From contig NEXD01000004.1 of assembly GCA_003019595.1 (NCBI GenBank), positions 1 to 48,402 on the forward strand: a DNA stretch of 48,402 bases, written 5' to 3'. The stretch comes from Candidatus Marsarchaeota G1 archaeon BE_D (GTDB lineage Archaea; Thermoproteota; Thermoprotei_A; Marsarchaeales; Marsarchaeaceae). The position numbers and the translations under genes were made by a program. Positions 8,372 to 17,188 of the stretch are shown one piece after another (the stretch's first letter is position 1; each line of letters starts with the position of its first letter). The notes under the pieces are model-generated. The model had not been told where the DNA came from, did no database searches, and saw only the letters and a list, made by a program, of their open reading frames with translations.

Positions 8372-9271
8372 TTATCCAAGGTTTTGTAGTATAAGTTCTA
8401 CAAGTTGTTGTGCCGATCGTCTTTGAGCTTCAAAGGTGTTAGCGCCTATATGTGGTGTTAATACGACGTTTTCAAGCTTTGTGAGTGGCCCTTCATACGG
8501 TTCTTTTGAAAAAACGTCGAGCGCCGCACCTGCGAGTTTTCCAGTCACAAGCGCCTCATACAAAGCTTCCTCGTCAACAACCTCTCCTCTTGAGGCGTTA
8601 ATAAGAAATGCGCCATTTTTCATTTTTGCGATTCTTTCTCGATTTAAGAACTTTCTTGTTTCATTTGTGAGTGGTACGTGAAGTGTTACTATATCTGACG
8701 ATCCCAAAAGCCCATCGAGTTCCACATAAAGCGCTGGTGCTTTGACAATTTCTGGGCCAAGTATGTCCCAAGCGTAAACTTTCATTCCAAAACAGTTGGC
8801 GTAAGTAGCCACTTGTGAGCCTATTCGACCATATCCTACTATTCCCAAAATCTTACCTTTAAGCTCATAGCCCATGATGTCGTTCTTTAGCCATTTACCC
8901 TGTCTAATCCCTCTATCACCTCTACTTATTCCTCGCAATAAATCCAATATCAGGCCGAAAGTTAGCTCTGCAGCAGACGTTGTAGGCGCGGCAGGTGTGT
9001 TGATCACTTTTATTCCTCTACGCTGAGCGATTTCAATGTCTATATTATCCAGCCCAACACCGGCACGAGCTATCAATTCCAAGTTTTTCGCTCTATTAAT
9101 GAATTGCGCGTCAACCTTTGTTCTACTCCTTACAACGATGCAATGCGCATCTTCCACTTCTTTTAAAAGCTCTTCTTTAGAAAAAGAGCTAGCGTCCACA
9201 ACCAAAAATTTGTCCTTAAGAGGTTTTATTGTTTCTTCATCCACTTTGTCACACAAAACTATTTTTTTCAA
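8372..9271 (-). CDS. serA: D-3-phosphoglycerate dehydrogenase, short form
   Basis: 299 residues of the D-isomer 2-hydroxyacid dehydrogenase family. The NAD-binding motif is GIVGYGRIGS (about 143-152). The catalytic triad is visible as Arg228 in NASRGEVVDEEAL, Glu257 in DVFSKEP and His274 in TPHIGANT. There is no C-terminal ACT or ASB domain, so feedback by serine through that route is absent. It would oxidise 3-phosphoglycerate to 3-phosphohydroxypyruvate. Position between an aminotransferase and a serine kinase supports this over other hydroxyacid substrates, though a glyoxylate or hydroxypyruvate reductase role is possible. Confidence 0.88.
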   Translation of the reverse strand: MKKIVLCDKVDEETIKPLKDKFLVVDASSFSKEELLKEVEDAHCIVVRSRTKVDAQFINRAKNLELIARAGVGLDNIDIEIAQRRGIKVINTPAAPTTSAAELTFGLILDLLRGISRGDRGIRQGKWLKNDIMGYELKGKILGIVGYGRIGSQVATYANCFGMKVYAWDILGPEIVKAPALYVELDGLLGSSDIVTLHVPLTNETRKFLNRERIAKMKNGAFLINASRGEVVDEEALYEALVTGKLAGAALDVFSKEPYEGPLTKLENVVLTPHIGANTFEAQRRSAQQLVELILQNLG

Positions 9272-9286
9272 TTAGTACACCCCTTT

Positions 9287-10435
9287 CTATGAATTTTGTG
9301 CGTAAAACTCTAAAGCGGCGTTAACTCCACTTCCAAGTGGACGCTTTAACAAACCGTTAATTTTTAGGCTAAGCTCTAGCGCTGAAAGTGTCGATATTAT
9401 GTCCTTTTCGTCCACTCTTCCCATATGGCCAATTCTTATCATGTTGTCCCTGTATGCGCCCATGCCTGGCGCAACCACCACACCAAATTTTTCGTCCATG
9501 GTTTTTACAACATCTTTTGCTTTTCCATCAAGCGCTATTGCGGTCACGGTGTTTGAAGCAAGCTCTTTTTCGGCAAATAGCTTAAGCCCAAGCGCTTCTA
9601 CTCCTCTCCTTAAAGCCTCTGCATTTAAATAATGTCTTTTCACAAATTTTTCAATGCCTTCATCGAAAATCAAGTCAAGCGCTTTGTTTAAAGCATACAC
9701 TATGCTAATTGCTGGTGTGGCCGGAGTCGAATTTTCTTTTGCGCTCTTTTCGTACCATTCTAAGTTAAAGTATAAAGAGCGTTTAGGAGTTTTGAGAGCT
9801 TTCTCTCTCGCTTTCTCGGAAAAAGCGACGAAAGCCATTCCTGGTGGAGCGGCTATCCCTTTTTGTGTCGCAATAACCGTTACGTCTATTCCCCAAGGGT
9901 CCATTTCATACGCGTTACCTATTCCTGAAACGTTGTCGACCACGCAAAGGGCGCCTGCTTTGTGTGCAATTTCTGCGACATTTCTCACTTGATTCAAAAC
10001 TCCTGTGCTTGTTTCATTGAAAACAAGAGCCACCAAACTCGCCCCCTCAACTTTTTCTTTTAACTCGCTTAGGTTGATACCTTTTCCCCATTCCGATCTT
10101 ACCTCGACGACTTGTGCTCCAATTAGCTTATACGTGTCGCACAACCTTTCCGCAAAGAAACCATTGCTACATACAACAACCTTTTCATGTGGAGAAACCA
10201 AATTAGCCGCAGCAAACTCGTTTCCAGCCGTTCCCGATCCTGTTATAAAGTACACCTCACCTTTTGTGTTTAGTAGTTTTCTTAGTTTTTCTTTGACTTC
10301 TGCATAGAGTCTAAAGAATTTTGGGCCTCTATGGTTAAACATAGCTGTGCCCATTGCCAGAAGAACGTTGTGATCTACGTTCACAGGACCTGGTAACATA
10401 ATTAGTTCTTTTGTGGTCATTAACTCACAATTCAT
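9287..10435 (-). CDS. Class V aminotransferase (alanine-glyoxylate / serine / phosphoserine type)
   Basis: About 382 residues of the small class V PLP aminotransferases. The PLP lysine is in IATQKGIAAPPG (residue about 192), preceded by CVVDNVSGIGN, and the N-terminus has LPGPVNVDHNVL. Archaeal members are broad-specificity enzymes that use alanine, serine, glyoxylate or 3-phosphohydroxypyruvate. Placement 15 nt upstream of serA suggests it supplies the phosphoserine transamination step, since no separate SerC is seen here. ATG 10435 is used; ATG 10420 is a good alternative and TTG 10438 is unlikely. It is the first gene of the minus-strand operon. Confidence 0.85.
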   Translation of the reverse strand: MNCELMTTKELIMLPGPVNVDHNVLLAMGTAMFNHRGPKFFRLYAEVKEKLRKLLNTKGEVYFITGSGTAGNEFAAANLVSPHEKVVVCSNGFFAERLCDTYKLIGAQVVEVRSEWGKGINLSELKEKVEGASLVALVFNETSTGVLNQVRNVAEIAHKAGALCVVDNVSGIGNAYEMDPWGIDVTVIATQKGIAAPPGMAFVAFSEKAREKALKTPKRSLYFNLEWYEKSAKENSTPATPAISIVYALNKALDLIFDEGIEKFVKRHYLNAEALRRGVEALGLKLFAEKELASNTVTAIALDGKAKDVVKTMDEKFGVVVAPGMGAYRDNMIRIGHMGRVDEKDIISTLSALELSLKINGLLKRPLGSGVNAALEFYAQNS

Positions 10436-10481
10436 CAAAACCTATGAATAAGCCTTTTCCTTACAAAATTGTGTTTTTTAT

Positions 10482-11885
10482 TTACTGATTTTTTATTTTC
10501 CAACGTGGGCCAAAAGGAGTATCTTCAACAATCACGCCTAGTTGGGCAAGTTCTAGTCTTATTCTGTCGGCTATTTGGTAATCTTTTCTTTTCCGTGCTT
10601 CTTCTCGAATTTCAAGTAGTAAGGATATGAGCTTTCGAACAAGCTCGTCTTCTGCCATGATTTTTTCAAATCTAATTCCAATAAGTTCGCACATGCGTTC
10701 TAGCGTCTGTCTAAAGCTTTTCAAATCAGACTGAGAGCACTCTCTTTCAGAGACGGCTTTGTTTATGACTCTAACTGCTTCAAAAAGCTTGCTCAAAGCA
10801 TTAGGCAAATCAAGGTCGTTTTCTAAGTCATAAACGAACGCCGAAAAAATTTTGTCAATCTTAAGGGTAAACTCTGTTTGTTTTGTTTGTTGGGTTTTTA
10901 ACGATTCGGTGGCAAGCAAAGAGAACACGTTTTCAATTTTGCTTATGTTACTACCTGCTTGTCTTAAGACGTCCTCGTTAAATTCTAGCGGACTGCGATA
11001 ATGAGCGCCCAAAAGCGCAAGTCTTATCGTGTTAGGATTCCATTCTTTTAACAAGTCTATTAAATTAATAACATTGCCTACGCTTTTTGACATCTTTACA
11101 TTACCCATTGTTACGTACCCTACATGAACCCAAAATCTTGCAAAGGGCTTTCCAGTTAAAGCTTCACTTTGTGCTATTTCGTTTTCGTGGTGAGGAAATA
11201 TAAGATCCTGTCCACCGCCGTGTATGTCCAAAGTTTCCCCAAGATATTTGATAGAAAGAGTGCTACACTCGATGTGCCAGCCCGGTCTTCCCTTGCCCCA
11301 AGGAGAGAGCCAGCCTACTTCACCGGCTGGTACCGCTTTCCAGAGAGCAAAATCTTCTGGGCTACGCTTTTTTTCGCTTGGTTCAACTCTTGCGCCAGCA
11401 ATCAACTCTTCGACTTTTTGGTGTGAAAGCTTTCCATATTCAGGAAAACTGCTTACGTCAAAGTACACATCACCGTCTGAAACATACGCTTTTCCCTTTT
11501 CTATTAATCGCTCTATAAAGTGTAATATATCTTCTATGTGTTCAGTTACTTTGGGGTATAGTTGTGCCCTTTTGACGTTCAGTTTGTCCATCACCTCAAA
11601 ATATTCTACTGTATACTTTTCGGCAACTTCGCTTGGTTGAATGCCAAGCTCTTTTGCTTTTGTGATTATTTTGTCATCAATATCTGTAAAGTTCTGAACG
11701 TGCAAAACGTTAAATCCTTTGAATTCAAGCACACGTTTTAATACATCAAAAACCACAAATGTTCTTGCATGTCCAACATGAGTAGAACCTTGTGGGGTAA
11801 GACCACACACGTACATCTTGACAGTTCTACCATCAAGCGGGACAAACTCCTCAACATTTCTTGTAAGCGTGTTATAGAGCTTCGT
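10482..11885 (-). CDS. cysS: Cysteinyl-tRNA synthetase; natural start position reads ACG
   Basis: Class I CysRS. It has the zinc/HIGH region MYVCGLTPQGSTHVGHARTF, the GWHIECS zinc segment, HHENEIAQSEAL and the KMSKS motif (VKMSKSVGN). The first standard start in frame is ATG 11816, but the frame continues upstream with KLYNTLTRNVEEFVPLDGR, which is the normal CysRS N-terminus. The codon in the position of the usual initiator Met is ACG (11883-11885), three codons after an in-frame TGA at 11892-11894. Either translation starts at ACG, or an ATG was mutated or miscalled, or a truncated enzyme is made from 11816. It attaches cysteine to tRNA-Cys and sits beside the phosphoserine genes, which may feed cysteine synthesis. 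Confidence 0.93.
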   Translation of the reverse strand, partial: TKLYNTLTRNVEEFVPLDGRTVKMYVCGLTPQGSTHVGHARTFVVFDVLKRVLEFKGFNVLHVQNFTDIDDKIITKAKELGIQPSEVAEKYTVEYFEVMDKLNVKRAQLYPKVTEHIEDILHFIERLIEKGKAYVSDGDVYFDVSSFPEYGKLSHQKVEELIAGARVEPSEKKRSPEDFALWKAVPAGEVGWLSPWGKGRPGWHIECSTLSIKYLGETLDIHGGGQDLIFPHHENEIAQSEALTGKPFARFWVHVGYVTMGNVKMSKSVGNVINLIDLLKEWNPNTIRLALLGAHYRSPLEFNEDVLRQAGSNISKIENVFSLLATESLKTQQTKQTEFTLKIDKIFSAFVYDLENDLDLPNALSKLFEAVRVINKAVSERECSQSDLKSFRQTLERMCELIGIRFEKIMAEDELVRKLISLLLEIREEARKRKDYQIADRIRLELAQLGVIVEDTPFGPRWKIKNQ

Positions 11886-11966
11886 TTCAGGTCAATTGTA
11901 TAATTCTTAGAGTAATATTTTTTTATCGGATTACGCAAATGTAGCACTTTGATTCTCCTTGTAGCG

Positions 11967-11976
11967 TTTAAATAAG
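11967..11976 (+). promoter_or_regulatory. TATA element
   Basis: TTTAAATAAG lies about 25 nt before ATG 11997, predicting a leaderless transcript. It is in the divergent gap with cysS. Confidence 0.55.
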
Positions 11977-11996
11977 AAATCGAAATTAAGAAATTG

Positions 11997-12362
11997 ATGA
12001 TTCATATTTCGAAACAAATGACTGTAAAAGGTGTACAAACCAGGGTATATGAATATATCACAAACTATCTTGAAAAGCTTGGTTACGAAATTGTTCAAAA
12101 AAATGAGCCCTTTATAGTAATTTCAAGAAAGAAGGGCCAGTATCTTCTGAATAACGCAAGCTACGAGCTTTGGCTAACGATTGCCTTAGCGGGTGAAAGT
12201 TTTGTGAATGTGTTTTTGGACTATCAACTCAGAAAAGCCGACGAAGCGAAAAAATCTAATAATGGTCATGTGATGATTTCTAATTCCAATGAAATATTGA
12301 GCGAAATAGAAAAACAATATGAATATCTTTGGACACTTCTTACAAAATACTATACCGATTAA
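11997..12362 (+). CDS. Small protein of unknown function
   Basis: 121 residues from ATG 11997, chosen over TTG 11994 because of the TATA spacing. The protein is helix-rich and hydrophilic with a mixed strand region (EIVQKNEPFIVISRKKGQYLL) in the middle. No known domain is recognised. The last 4 nt overlap the 3' end of the convergent icd gene. Composition and codon use look like its neighbours, so I regard it as a real gene. Confidence 0.7.
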   Translation: MIHISKQMTVKGVQTRVYEYITNYLEKLGYEIVQKNEPFIVISRKKGQYLLNNASYELWLTIALAGESFVNVFLDYQLRKADEAKKSNNGHVMISNSNEILSEIEKQYEYLWTLLTKYYTD

Positions 12363-13579
12363 AGCGAATCCATTATTTCGATTAAGGTGTCTGCATACTC
12401 TTTTGTGCCTAAAGGAGTTACATTCATGTATCTTGCCAAGTCTTGTGTCACTCGTTTTTGTTTTACACTTTCAATAATCGCCTTGTCAATCAGATTCTCC
12501 GCCTCTATCCATCCCATAAATCTTAGCATAAGTTGCGCGCCTCTAATCACCCCAGTTGGATTTGCGACATTTTTTCCTGCGTATTTAGGAGCGGTTCCGT
12601 GCACTGCTTCAAACATACCAGCCCAATCTCCTACGTTTGCACCTCCTAAAACGCCAATGTCCCCAATTAACGCGCCAGCAGCATCCGAAATATAATCACC
12701 GTTTAAATTCGGCGCAAGTATAACATCGTATGATTCAGGTCTTGTTATTATTTGCTGAAACATGTTGTCCGCGATTCTGTCGTTCACAAGCACTTTGTTT
12801 TGTGGTGGTGTCGCTCCCCCCAAATCTTCTTCAAAAACCACGTCATTTCCGAACTCACGTCTTGCGACTTCGTACGCCCATTCTCTGAATGCGCCTTCGG
12901 TGTACTTCATAATGTTTCCCTTGTGCATTATTGTGACGACTCTTCTTTTGTTTTGAATTGCGAATTTCAGCGCAATTCTTGTGATTCTTTCTGTTTTGCT
13001 TTTACTAATGGGTTTAATCCCTATGCCCGTGTCCTCTTCTAGTTCAATCCCTAGTTCGTTTTTCAGAAATTGTCTGAGTTTGAACGCTTCTTTGCTGTTA
13101 TATTCCCATTCTATTCCGCGATAAAGATCGTCTGTGTTTTCTCTAAAAATCACAAGGTCAACTTTTTCGGGGTTTGTGAGCGGGGACTTCAAACCTTCCA
13201 TATACTTTACTGGTCTAATATTTGCGTACAAATCTAGTAGCATTCTTATTTCAACGTTTATTGATCTAAACCCTTCGCCAACTGGAGTCTGTAGCGGTCC
13301 TTTAAGAACAACTTTATATCGTAGAAGCGCTTCTTTCGTTTCTTTGGGAAATCTAGAACCGCTTTCTTTTTCTGCCTCCTCTCCAGCAAGAACTTTAACC
13401 CAAGAAATCGATCTACTTGAGCCATACACCTTTTCGACGGCTTTGTCTACTACTCTAATCGCTTGTGTTGTCACTTCTGGTCCGATTCCATCGCCCGTTA
13501 TGTACAAAACGATAGGTCGTTTTGGTACTTTCCACTCGCCTTTCTCTATTGATATAGGCTCTCCCTCAATTTTTTGCAT
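12359..13579 (-). CDS. icd: NADP-dependent isocitrate dehydrogenase
   Basis: 406 residues from ATG 13579. It belongs to the beta-decarboxylating dehydrogenase family: YITGDGIGPEV near the start, the isocitrate loop GEGFRSINVEIR, RENTDDLYRGIEW, the metal aspartates in NLNGDYISDAAGA, and AVHGTAPKYAGKNVANPTG. The REN-TDD-LYRG and GFRSIN patterns fit isocitrate rather than isopropylmalate. The frame opens further upstream (TTG 13672), but a TATA-like element (13671-13682) lies right at that point, so transcription should begin later. GGAG just before ATG 13579 also supports the shorter start. It converts isocitrate to 2-oxoglutarate, a glutamate precursor. Confidence 0.93.
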   Translation of the reverse strand: MQKIEGEPISIEKGEWKVPKRPIVLYITGDGIGPEVTTQAIRVVDKAVEKVYGSSRSISWVKVLAGEEAEKESGSRFPKETKEALLRYKVVLKGPLQTPVGEGFRSINVEIRMLLDLYANIRPVKYMEGLKSPLTNPEKVDLVIFRENTDDLYRGIEWEYNSKEAFKLRQFLKNELGIELEEDTGIGIKPISKSKTERITRIALKFAIQNKRRVVTIMHKGNIMKYTEGAFREWAYEVARREFGNDVVFEEDLGGATPPQNKVLVNDRIADNMFQQIITRPESYDVILAPNLNGDYISDAAGALIGDIGVLGGANVGDWAGMFEAVHGTAPKYAGKNVANPTGVIRGAQLMLRFMGWIEAENLIDKAIIESVKQKRVTQDLARYMNVTPLGTKEYADTLIEIMDSL

Positions 13580-13689
13580 ACACTCCAAGCTTAATAATGG
13601 GACAGTATTAAGGTTTCTAACTTTGTAGCGCTTGGGCAAAGAGTCAAACCATAAAGCGCGCAAATTGTACAAAATATTTAGTTATCAGT

Positions 13690-14823
13690 TTACCTTTTTA
13701 ACACAGAGGCGTATACGTTAAACAGGCGCTCAATGACATTCTTCCAATCGTATAAGAATGCCTTCTTTAGGCAACAATTTCTCATCATTTGTTTTTCTGA
13801 ATTTTCGCATTCTTTCATTTTTCTTAAAGCGTGTGTAAGCGAATTAACGTCGCCACGAGGAACTATATAGCCTGTTTTTTCGTTTTCTACGAGTTCGCAA
13901 AGAGAGCCTGAGTCGTACACTATGCTCGGTGTGCCACACGCAGCGGCTTCTAAAACCGTTAACCCGAATCCTTCGCTCACACTTGGCAAAACGAGCACAT
14001 CTAGGTCGCAGTAAGCACATGCAAGTTCTTCGTCTCTTAAAGGAGGTAAATAAAACACTTTGTTTTTCAATCCCAACTTTTCAGAAAGATATTTGATTGC
14101 ACTGAAAGCACTCCTTTGACCACTAGTGGACACAGTGTCTTTAGGCCCTATATAAACTAGTTGTGCATTACCCTCTTTTAGTAGAGGAACTGACGCCTTA
14201 AAGGCGTCAAGCGCACCCTTTCCTATCGCAATTCTTCCCACAAATCCTATCACAAAGTCTTTTCGGTCAACTCCAATCCTTTTTCTAAGCCAACCCCTTT
14301 CTCTTGGGTGAAAAATTTTGAGATCAACGCCGTTAGGAACAATCCAAATTTGAGCTTTCGTACCCACAATTTTCCTTAATTTTTTAAAAGTGGAATAGCT
14401 TGGTACTATATAATACCCAAAGCCCTTTACCAAGAACCTTTCTAATGTGGACATGAGATTTGTGTTGATAAACGAAAAATAATTTTTTGATAGCTCACCG
14501 TACACATCATGTATGTGTCTTAAAACAGGAGCGTTACTTTTAGTAAAGAGTGGCGAAGAAAGGTAGCTATTTAAGTGAATTAAATCTGGAGAAAAACTCA
14601 ATGCAAAAGTTCTGCTGTAGATCGGAAATATAGCCCTGGGCACTTTTAAGTATCTCACACCATCTTTTTCGATCTTTAAGACGCTCTTAGAAAACGTCTC
14701 AAGTTGAGAAATCACAACAACTTCATGGCCAAGTTCAACTTGCCTTTTTGAAATTTCATGAACAACTCTTTCAACACCACCTATATTTGGGTAAGAGTTG
14801 TCGCTAACATGGAGTATGCGCAT
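13690..14823 (-). CDS. GT4-family glycosyltransferase
   Basis: 377 residues with the GT-B fold of family GT4. The N-terminal acceptor domain starts RILHVSDNSYPNIGGVERVVHEIS, with the glycine-rich loop IGGVE. The C-terminal donor domain has GFVGRIAIGKGALD and the EX7E motif SEGFGLTVLEAAACGTP (Glu284 and Glu292). A retaining transferase using a nucleotide sugar, probably for a lipid-linked glycan, glycolipid or compatible solute. No membrane segment is evident. It stands alone among housekeeping genes, so the substrate cannot be predicted. Confidence 0.88.
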   Translation of the reverse strand: MRILHVSDNSYPNIGGVERVVHEISKRQVELGHEVVVISQLETFSKSVLKIEKDGVRYLKVPRAIFPIYSRTFALSFSPDLIHLNSYLSSPLFTKSNAPVLRHIHDVYGELSKNYFSFINTNLMSTLERFLVKGFGYYIVPSYSTFKKLRKIVGTKAQIWIVPNGVDLKIFHPRERGWLRKRIGVDRKDFVIGFVGRIAIGKGALDAFKASVPLLKEGNAQLVYIGPKDTVSTSGQRSAFSAIKYLSEKLGLKNKVFYLPPLRDEELACAYCDLDVLVLPSVSEGFGLTVLEAAACGTPSIVYDSGSLCELVENEKTGYIVPRGDVNSLTHALRKMKECENSEKQMMRNCCLKKAFLYDWKNVIERLFNVYASVLKR

Positions 14824-14910
14824 GCGTCAATACACCCTTTATTGATGTAGTCAATTGCGTTTTCCGCAAAACGCTTAATAAGCGGGTTGTTCTTAATTTT
14901 ACGACCAAAA

Positions 14911-15228
14911 ATGTCCACCGAAGAAAAAAAGACTACTGGTGAGGAGAAAAAGGTCAGTAAAGCACAGGAAAATGTAGTTTTAATAGGACAGAAGCCTGTC
15001 ATGAATTACGTCACGGCCACGTTGGTGCAGTTCAATGGCGGTTCAAAAGAAGTTGTGCTAAAAGCAAGGGGAAAAGCGATAACTAGAGCGGTTGACACGG
15101 CTGAAATTTTGAGGAACAGATTTCTAAAGGACGTAAAAGTAAAGGACATAAAAATTGGGTCAGAAGCTGTCACCATAGACAATCAAACCAAAAACGTGTC
15201 CACCATAGAAATAGTACTAAGTAGATAA
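14911..15228 (+). CDS. alba: Alba chromatin / RNA-binding protein
   Basis: 105 residues from ATG 14911 (an upstream in-frame TTG 14887 is less likely). After a lysine- and glutamate-rich N-terminal tail the Alba core is clear: [44 protein letters not shown], and a final STIEIVLSR strand. The lysine in GQKPVMNYV corresponds to the acetylatable, DNA-contacting lysine of Alba. Dimers coat DNA and also bind RNA. The presence of an AcuC-like deacetylase at the left edge may or may not be related. The gene converges exactly on the 226-residue protein gene. Confidence 0.95.
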   Translation: MSTEEKKTTGEEKKVSKAQENVVLIGQKPVMNYVTATLVQFNGGSKEVVLKARGKAITRAVDTAEILRNRFLKDVKVKDIKIGSEAVTIDNQTKNVSTIEIVLSR

Positions 15229-15909
15229 TCACACTTCGCGTATTTTACCGCTTACGGCGTCTTCTACCACAATCCCTGCATCACGTAGTGTGTCAAGTAG
15301 TCGCCTTTCTTTCGGTTCCAATTTTTGTTTTTCGCTTAGAGGAATAGGTAGTTTTTTTAGTAGCTGGTCAATGGCTGGCCTATAAACCACAAGCTCTTGC
15401 CCGTTTACTGTCATGATTTCAATCTGCTTTTCTTTGACAAGTTTTTCTATTTGATCGCGTGGTTTTCTTAGTTTGTCCAATGGATAAACAAATACGTTCT
15501 GCATGAACTCCAAAAATCTGTCCTTTGGTTGTTCTTGACCCTTTTGGGTTTCCTGTTTTTGCGTGACCGGTTTTGTTGGGACTGCCACAACTGGTGTGCC
15601 ACTTTCCTGCTTTGACTTTTTGGCGGCTTCAATCTGCGTCGCTTTTACTGGTTGTTCTTGAACCTGTTGCGAGCTACTTTCTTTTTCAAGTTTTTCTATT
15701 CTTTTTTCAAGTGAATCTAAACGCCCCCACACATCAATTAACATATCTATGCGTGAAGGATCGACATTTGCACTTTTTGTGTACACCTCAATTAGCGCCA
15801 CAAGAACTTGTTCAATTGATGGTCTTTTACCTGTTAGACTTTCAATATTTTTTGCAATCTCCTCAAGTTTTCCGTGTACTTCCTTACTGATCTGAATGTT
15901 TACAGACAT
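15229..15909 (-). CDS. Unknown protein with helical N-terminus and coiled coil
   Basis: 226 residues from ATG 15909. The first 50 residues (SVNIQISKEVHGKLEEIAKNIESLTGKRPSIEQVL) resemble a ribbon-helix-helix-like fold, a strand followed by two helices, which suggests DNA or protein binding. A short coiled coil follows (residues about 60-80), then a low-complexity Gln/Lys/Pro linker. The C-terminal 90 residues are more ordered (FVYPLDKLRKPRDQIEKLVKE). I do not recognise the family. The stop codon abuts that of the convergent alba gene. Confidence 0.7.
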   Translation of the reverse strand: MSVNIQISKEVHGKLEEIAKNIESLTGKRPSIEQVLVALIEVYTKSANVDPSRIDMLIDVWGRLDSLEKRIEKLEKESSSQQVQEQPVKATQIEAAKKSKQESGTPVVAVPTKPVTQKQETQKGQEQPKDRFLEFMQNVFVYPLDKLRKPRDQIEKLVKEKQIEIMTVNGQELVVYRPAIDQLLKKLPIPLSEKQKLEPKERRLLDTLRDAGIVVEDAVSGKIREV

Positions 15910-15944
15910 CAATTAATAAAACGCAATGGTAGAAATAATGTTTG

Positions 15945-16151
15945 CTAATAATTTGTGCGTTCTGAAAACGAGCTTTTTAGCTTCGAAAACTTTTTCAGTC
16001 TTAAATACAGCTTGGCTTCTAAAGTGTCTCTTTCAACTATTTTGATTGTGTATTTGTCCTTTTTGGTGACGCTCTTCGCAAACCTTTTGCTACTACGGTA
16101 ATACGGGATCGCAACAAATCGATAAGATTCATCCGTCGTGTTACTGACACC
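15945..16151 (-). other. Coding-like frame without a standard start codon
   Basis: The minus strand is open for 68 codons from 16151 to TAG 15945, with protein-like content (SYRFVAIPYYRSSKRFAKSV, KYTIKIVERDTLEAKLYLRL). No ATG, GTG or TTG lies in frame after the preceding TGA at 16152-16154. A GAGGTG sequence lies at the start of the open stretch. It could be a small basic protein whose start was lost by an indel, one using a rare start, or chance. The gap between the two flanking genes holds nothing else. Confidence 0.3.
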
Positions 16152-16206
16152 TCAAAAAAGCATGCTGTTAGGTATTATTAAGTGTTAACTTGTGCGCCAC
16201 GTTGTG

Positions 16207-16458
16207 TCAAACGACTCCTGAAGCTAGCAAAGTGAACAAGAGTAGCAACACCAAAATCACCACCCCAAAAACTAGCATCCATAGCGTTATTCTTTTATTT
16301 GAACCAAACACAATTGGGAAAGGGCCTATAAAAATTACACCGCCACTTTCAATCTTTGTGTTCCCTTTTTCTCCGCTAACACTTTGCACAATAAGGAGTG
16401 CAATTCCTATAAAAATAAGCAAAAAACCCAATAACAACAAGTAATTGAAAAGAGGCAT
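16207..16458 (-). CDS. DUF131 / TIGR00304 family small membrane protein
   Basis: 83 residues from ATG 16458, chosen because the longer frame adds an unlikely tail upstream. Two membrane helices (LLLLGFLLIFIGIALLIVQS and LWMLVFGVVILVLLLLFTLL) flank the family signature GGVIFIGPFPIVFGSNKR. This short protein is widespread in archaea and has no known function. It is divergent from the acetyltransferase gene. Confidence 0.8.
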   Translation of the reverse strand: MPLFNYLLLLGFLLIFIGIALLIVQSVSGEKGNTKIESGGVIFIGPFPIVFGSNKRITLWMLVFGVVILVLLLLFTLLASGVV

Positions 16459-16556
16459 AATTAAGTGTATAATATTTTTGAATATAATCGTTACTCTTTC
16501 ACTAAAACGTTTCACGCTTTCGATAGTGATAAATTTGGGTAAAAAGTTGCAATTGT

Positions 16557-17042
16557 GTGTTAAGTATTGAGATAAGACCAGCAAATTTGACTGATATAGA
16601 CGATGTGATAAGACTTAATCGGCTCACATTGCCAGAGAACTATCCTCCGCAGTTCTTTTATGATGTTTTTATGCAGTATCCCAAAGCGTTTATAGTGGCG
16701 CGTAGTGCGTCGATGCTGGTCGGTTATGTCATGACAAGAATAGAAAAGACGTTGACGGTTATAAAATGGATTAACAGGGCTCACATAATTTCGGTTGCTG
16801 TGCATCCAGCGTATAGGCGCCAAGGCATTGCAAGAAAGATGATGATCGAAGCCTGCAAAGCCTCATACGAATTTTACAAAGCTTCAGAAGTTTACTTAGA
16901 AGTACGTGTGACAAATGAACCAGCGATCAACCTTTACAAAGGGCTTGGTTTTGAGATAAAAGAAATTAATCGAGGTTATTATTCAGATGGCGAAGACGCT
17001 TATGTGATGCATTCTCCTTTACCACTTAAAGTTAGCGACTAA
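16557..17042 (+). CDS. GNAT N-acetyltransferase, RimI/Ard1 (N-alpha) type
   Basis: 161 residues from GTG 16557; GATAAATTT at about 16529-16537 is placed for a leaderless start. The acetyl-CoA loop is RRQGIARKM after the strand IISVAVHPAY. The C-terminal part YLEVRVTNEPAINLYKGLGFE followed by GYYSDGEDAYVM is typical of protein N-alpha-acetyltransferases of the RimI/Naa10 kind. Archaeal members acetylate N-termini of many proteins after Met removal, and Alba is one known substrate in Sulfolobus; alba lies nearby. Confidence 0.9.
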   Translation: MLSIEIRPANLTDIDDVIRLNRLTLPENYPPQFFYDVFMQYPKAFIVARSASMLVGYVMTRIEKTLTVIKWINRAHIISVAVHPAYRRQGIARKMMIEACKASYEFYKASEVYLEVRVTNEPAINLYKGLGFEIKEINRGYYSDGEDAYVMHSPLPLKVSD

Positions 17043-17145
17043 AATTTTCGTGTATTTGAGTTGGTCAATAAGAATTGTGATTAATTGTAACAGGCTGAAC
17101 ATTTGTTCATCTTTGTCTCTCTCTTACCCACTAAGGCTGGTAGAG

Positions 17146-17154
17146 TTTAAATAT
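17146..17154 (+). promoter_or_regulatory. TATA element of the thermosome gene
   Basis: TTTAAATAT, centred about 39-45 nt before the two candidate start codons, predicts a short leader of about 13-19 nt that contains GGTGA. Confidence 0.6.
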
Positions 17155-17188
17155 TAGGCAAAACGCCTTCATATATCGGTGAACAAGA

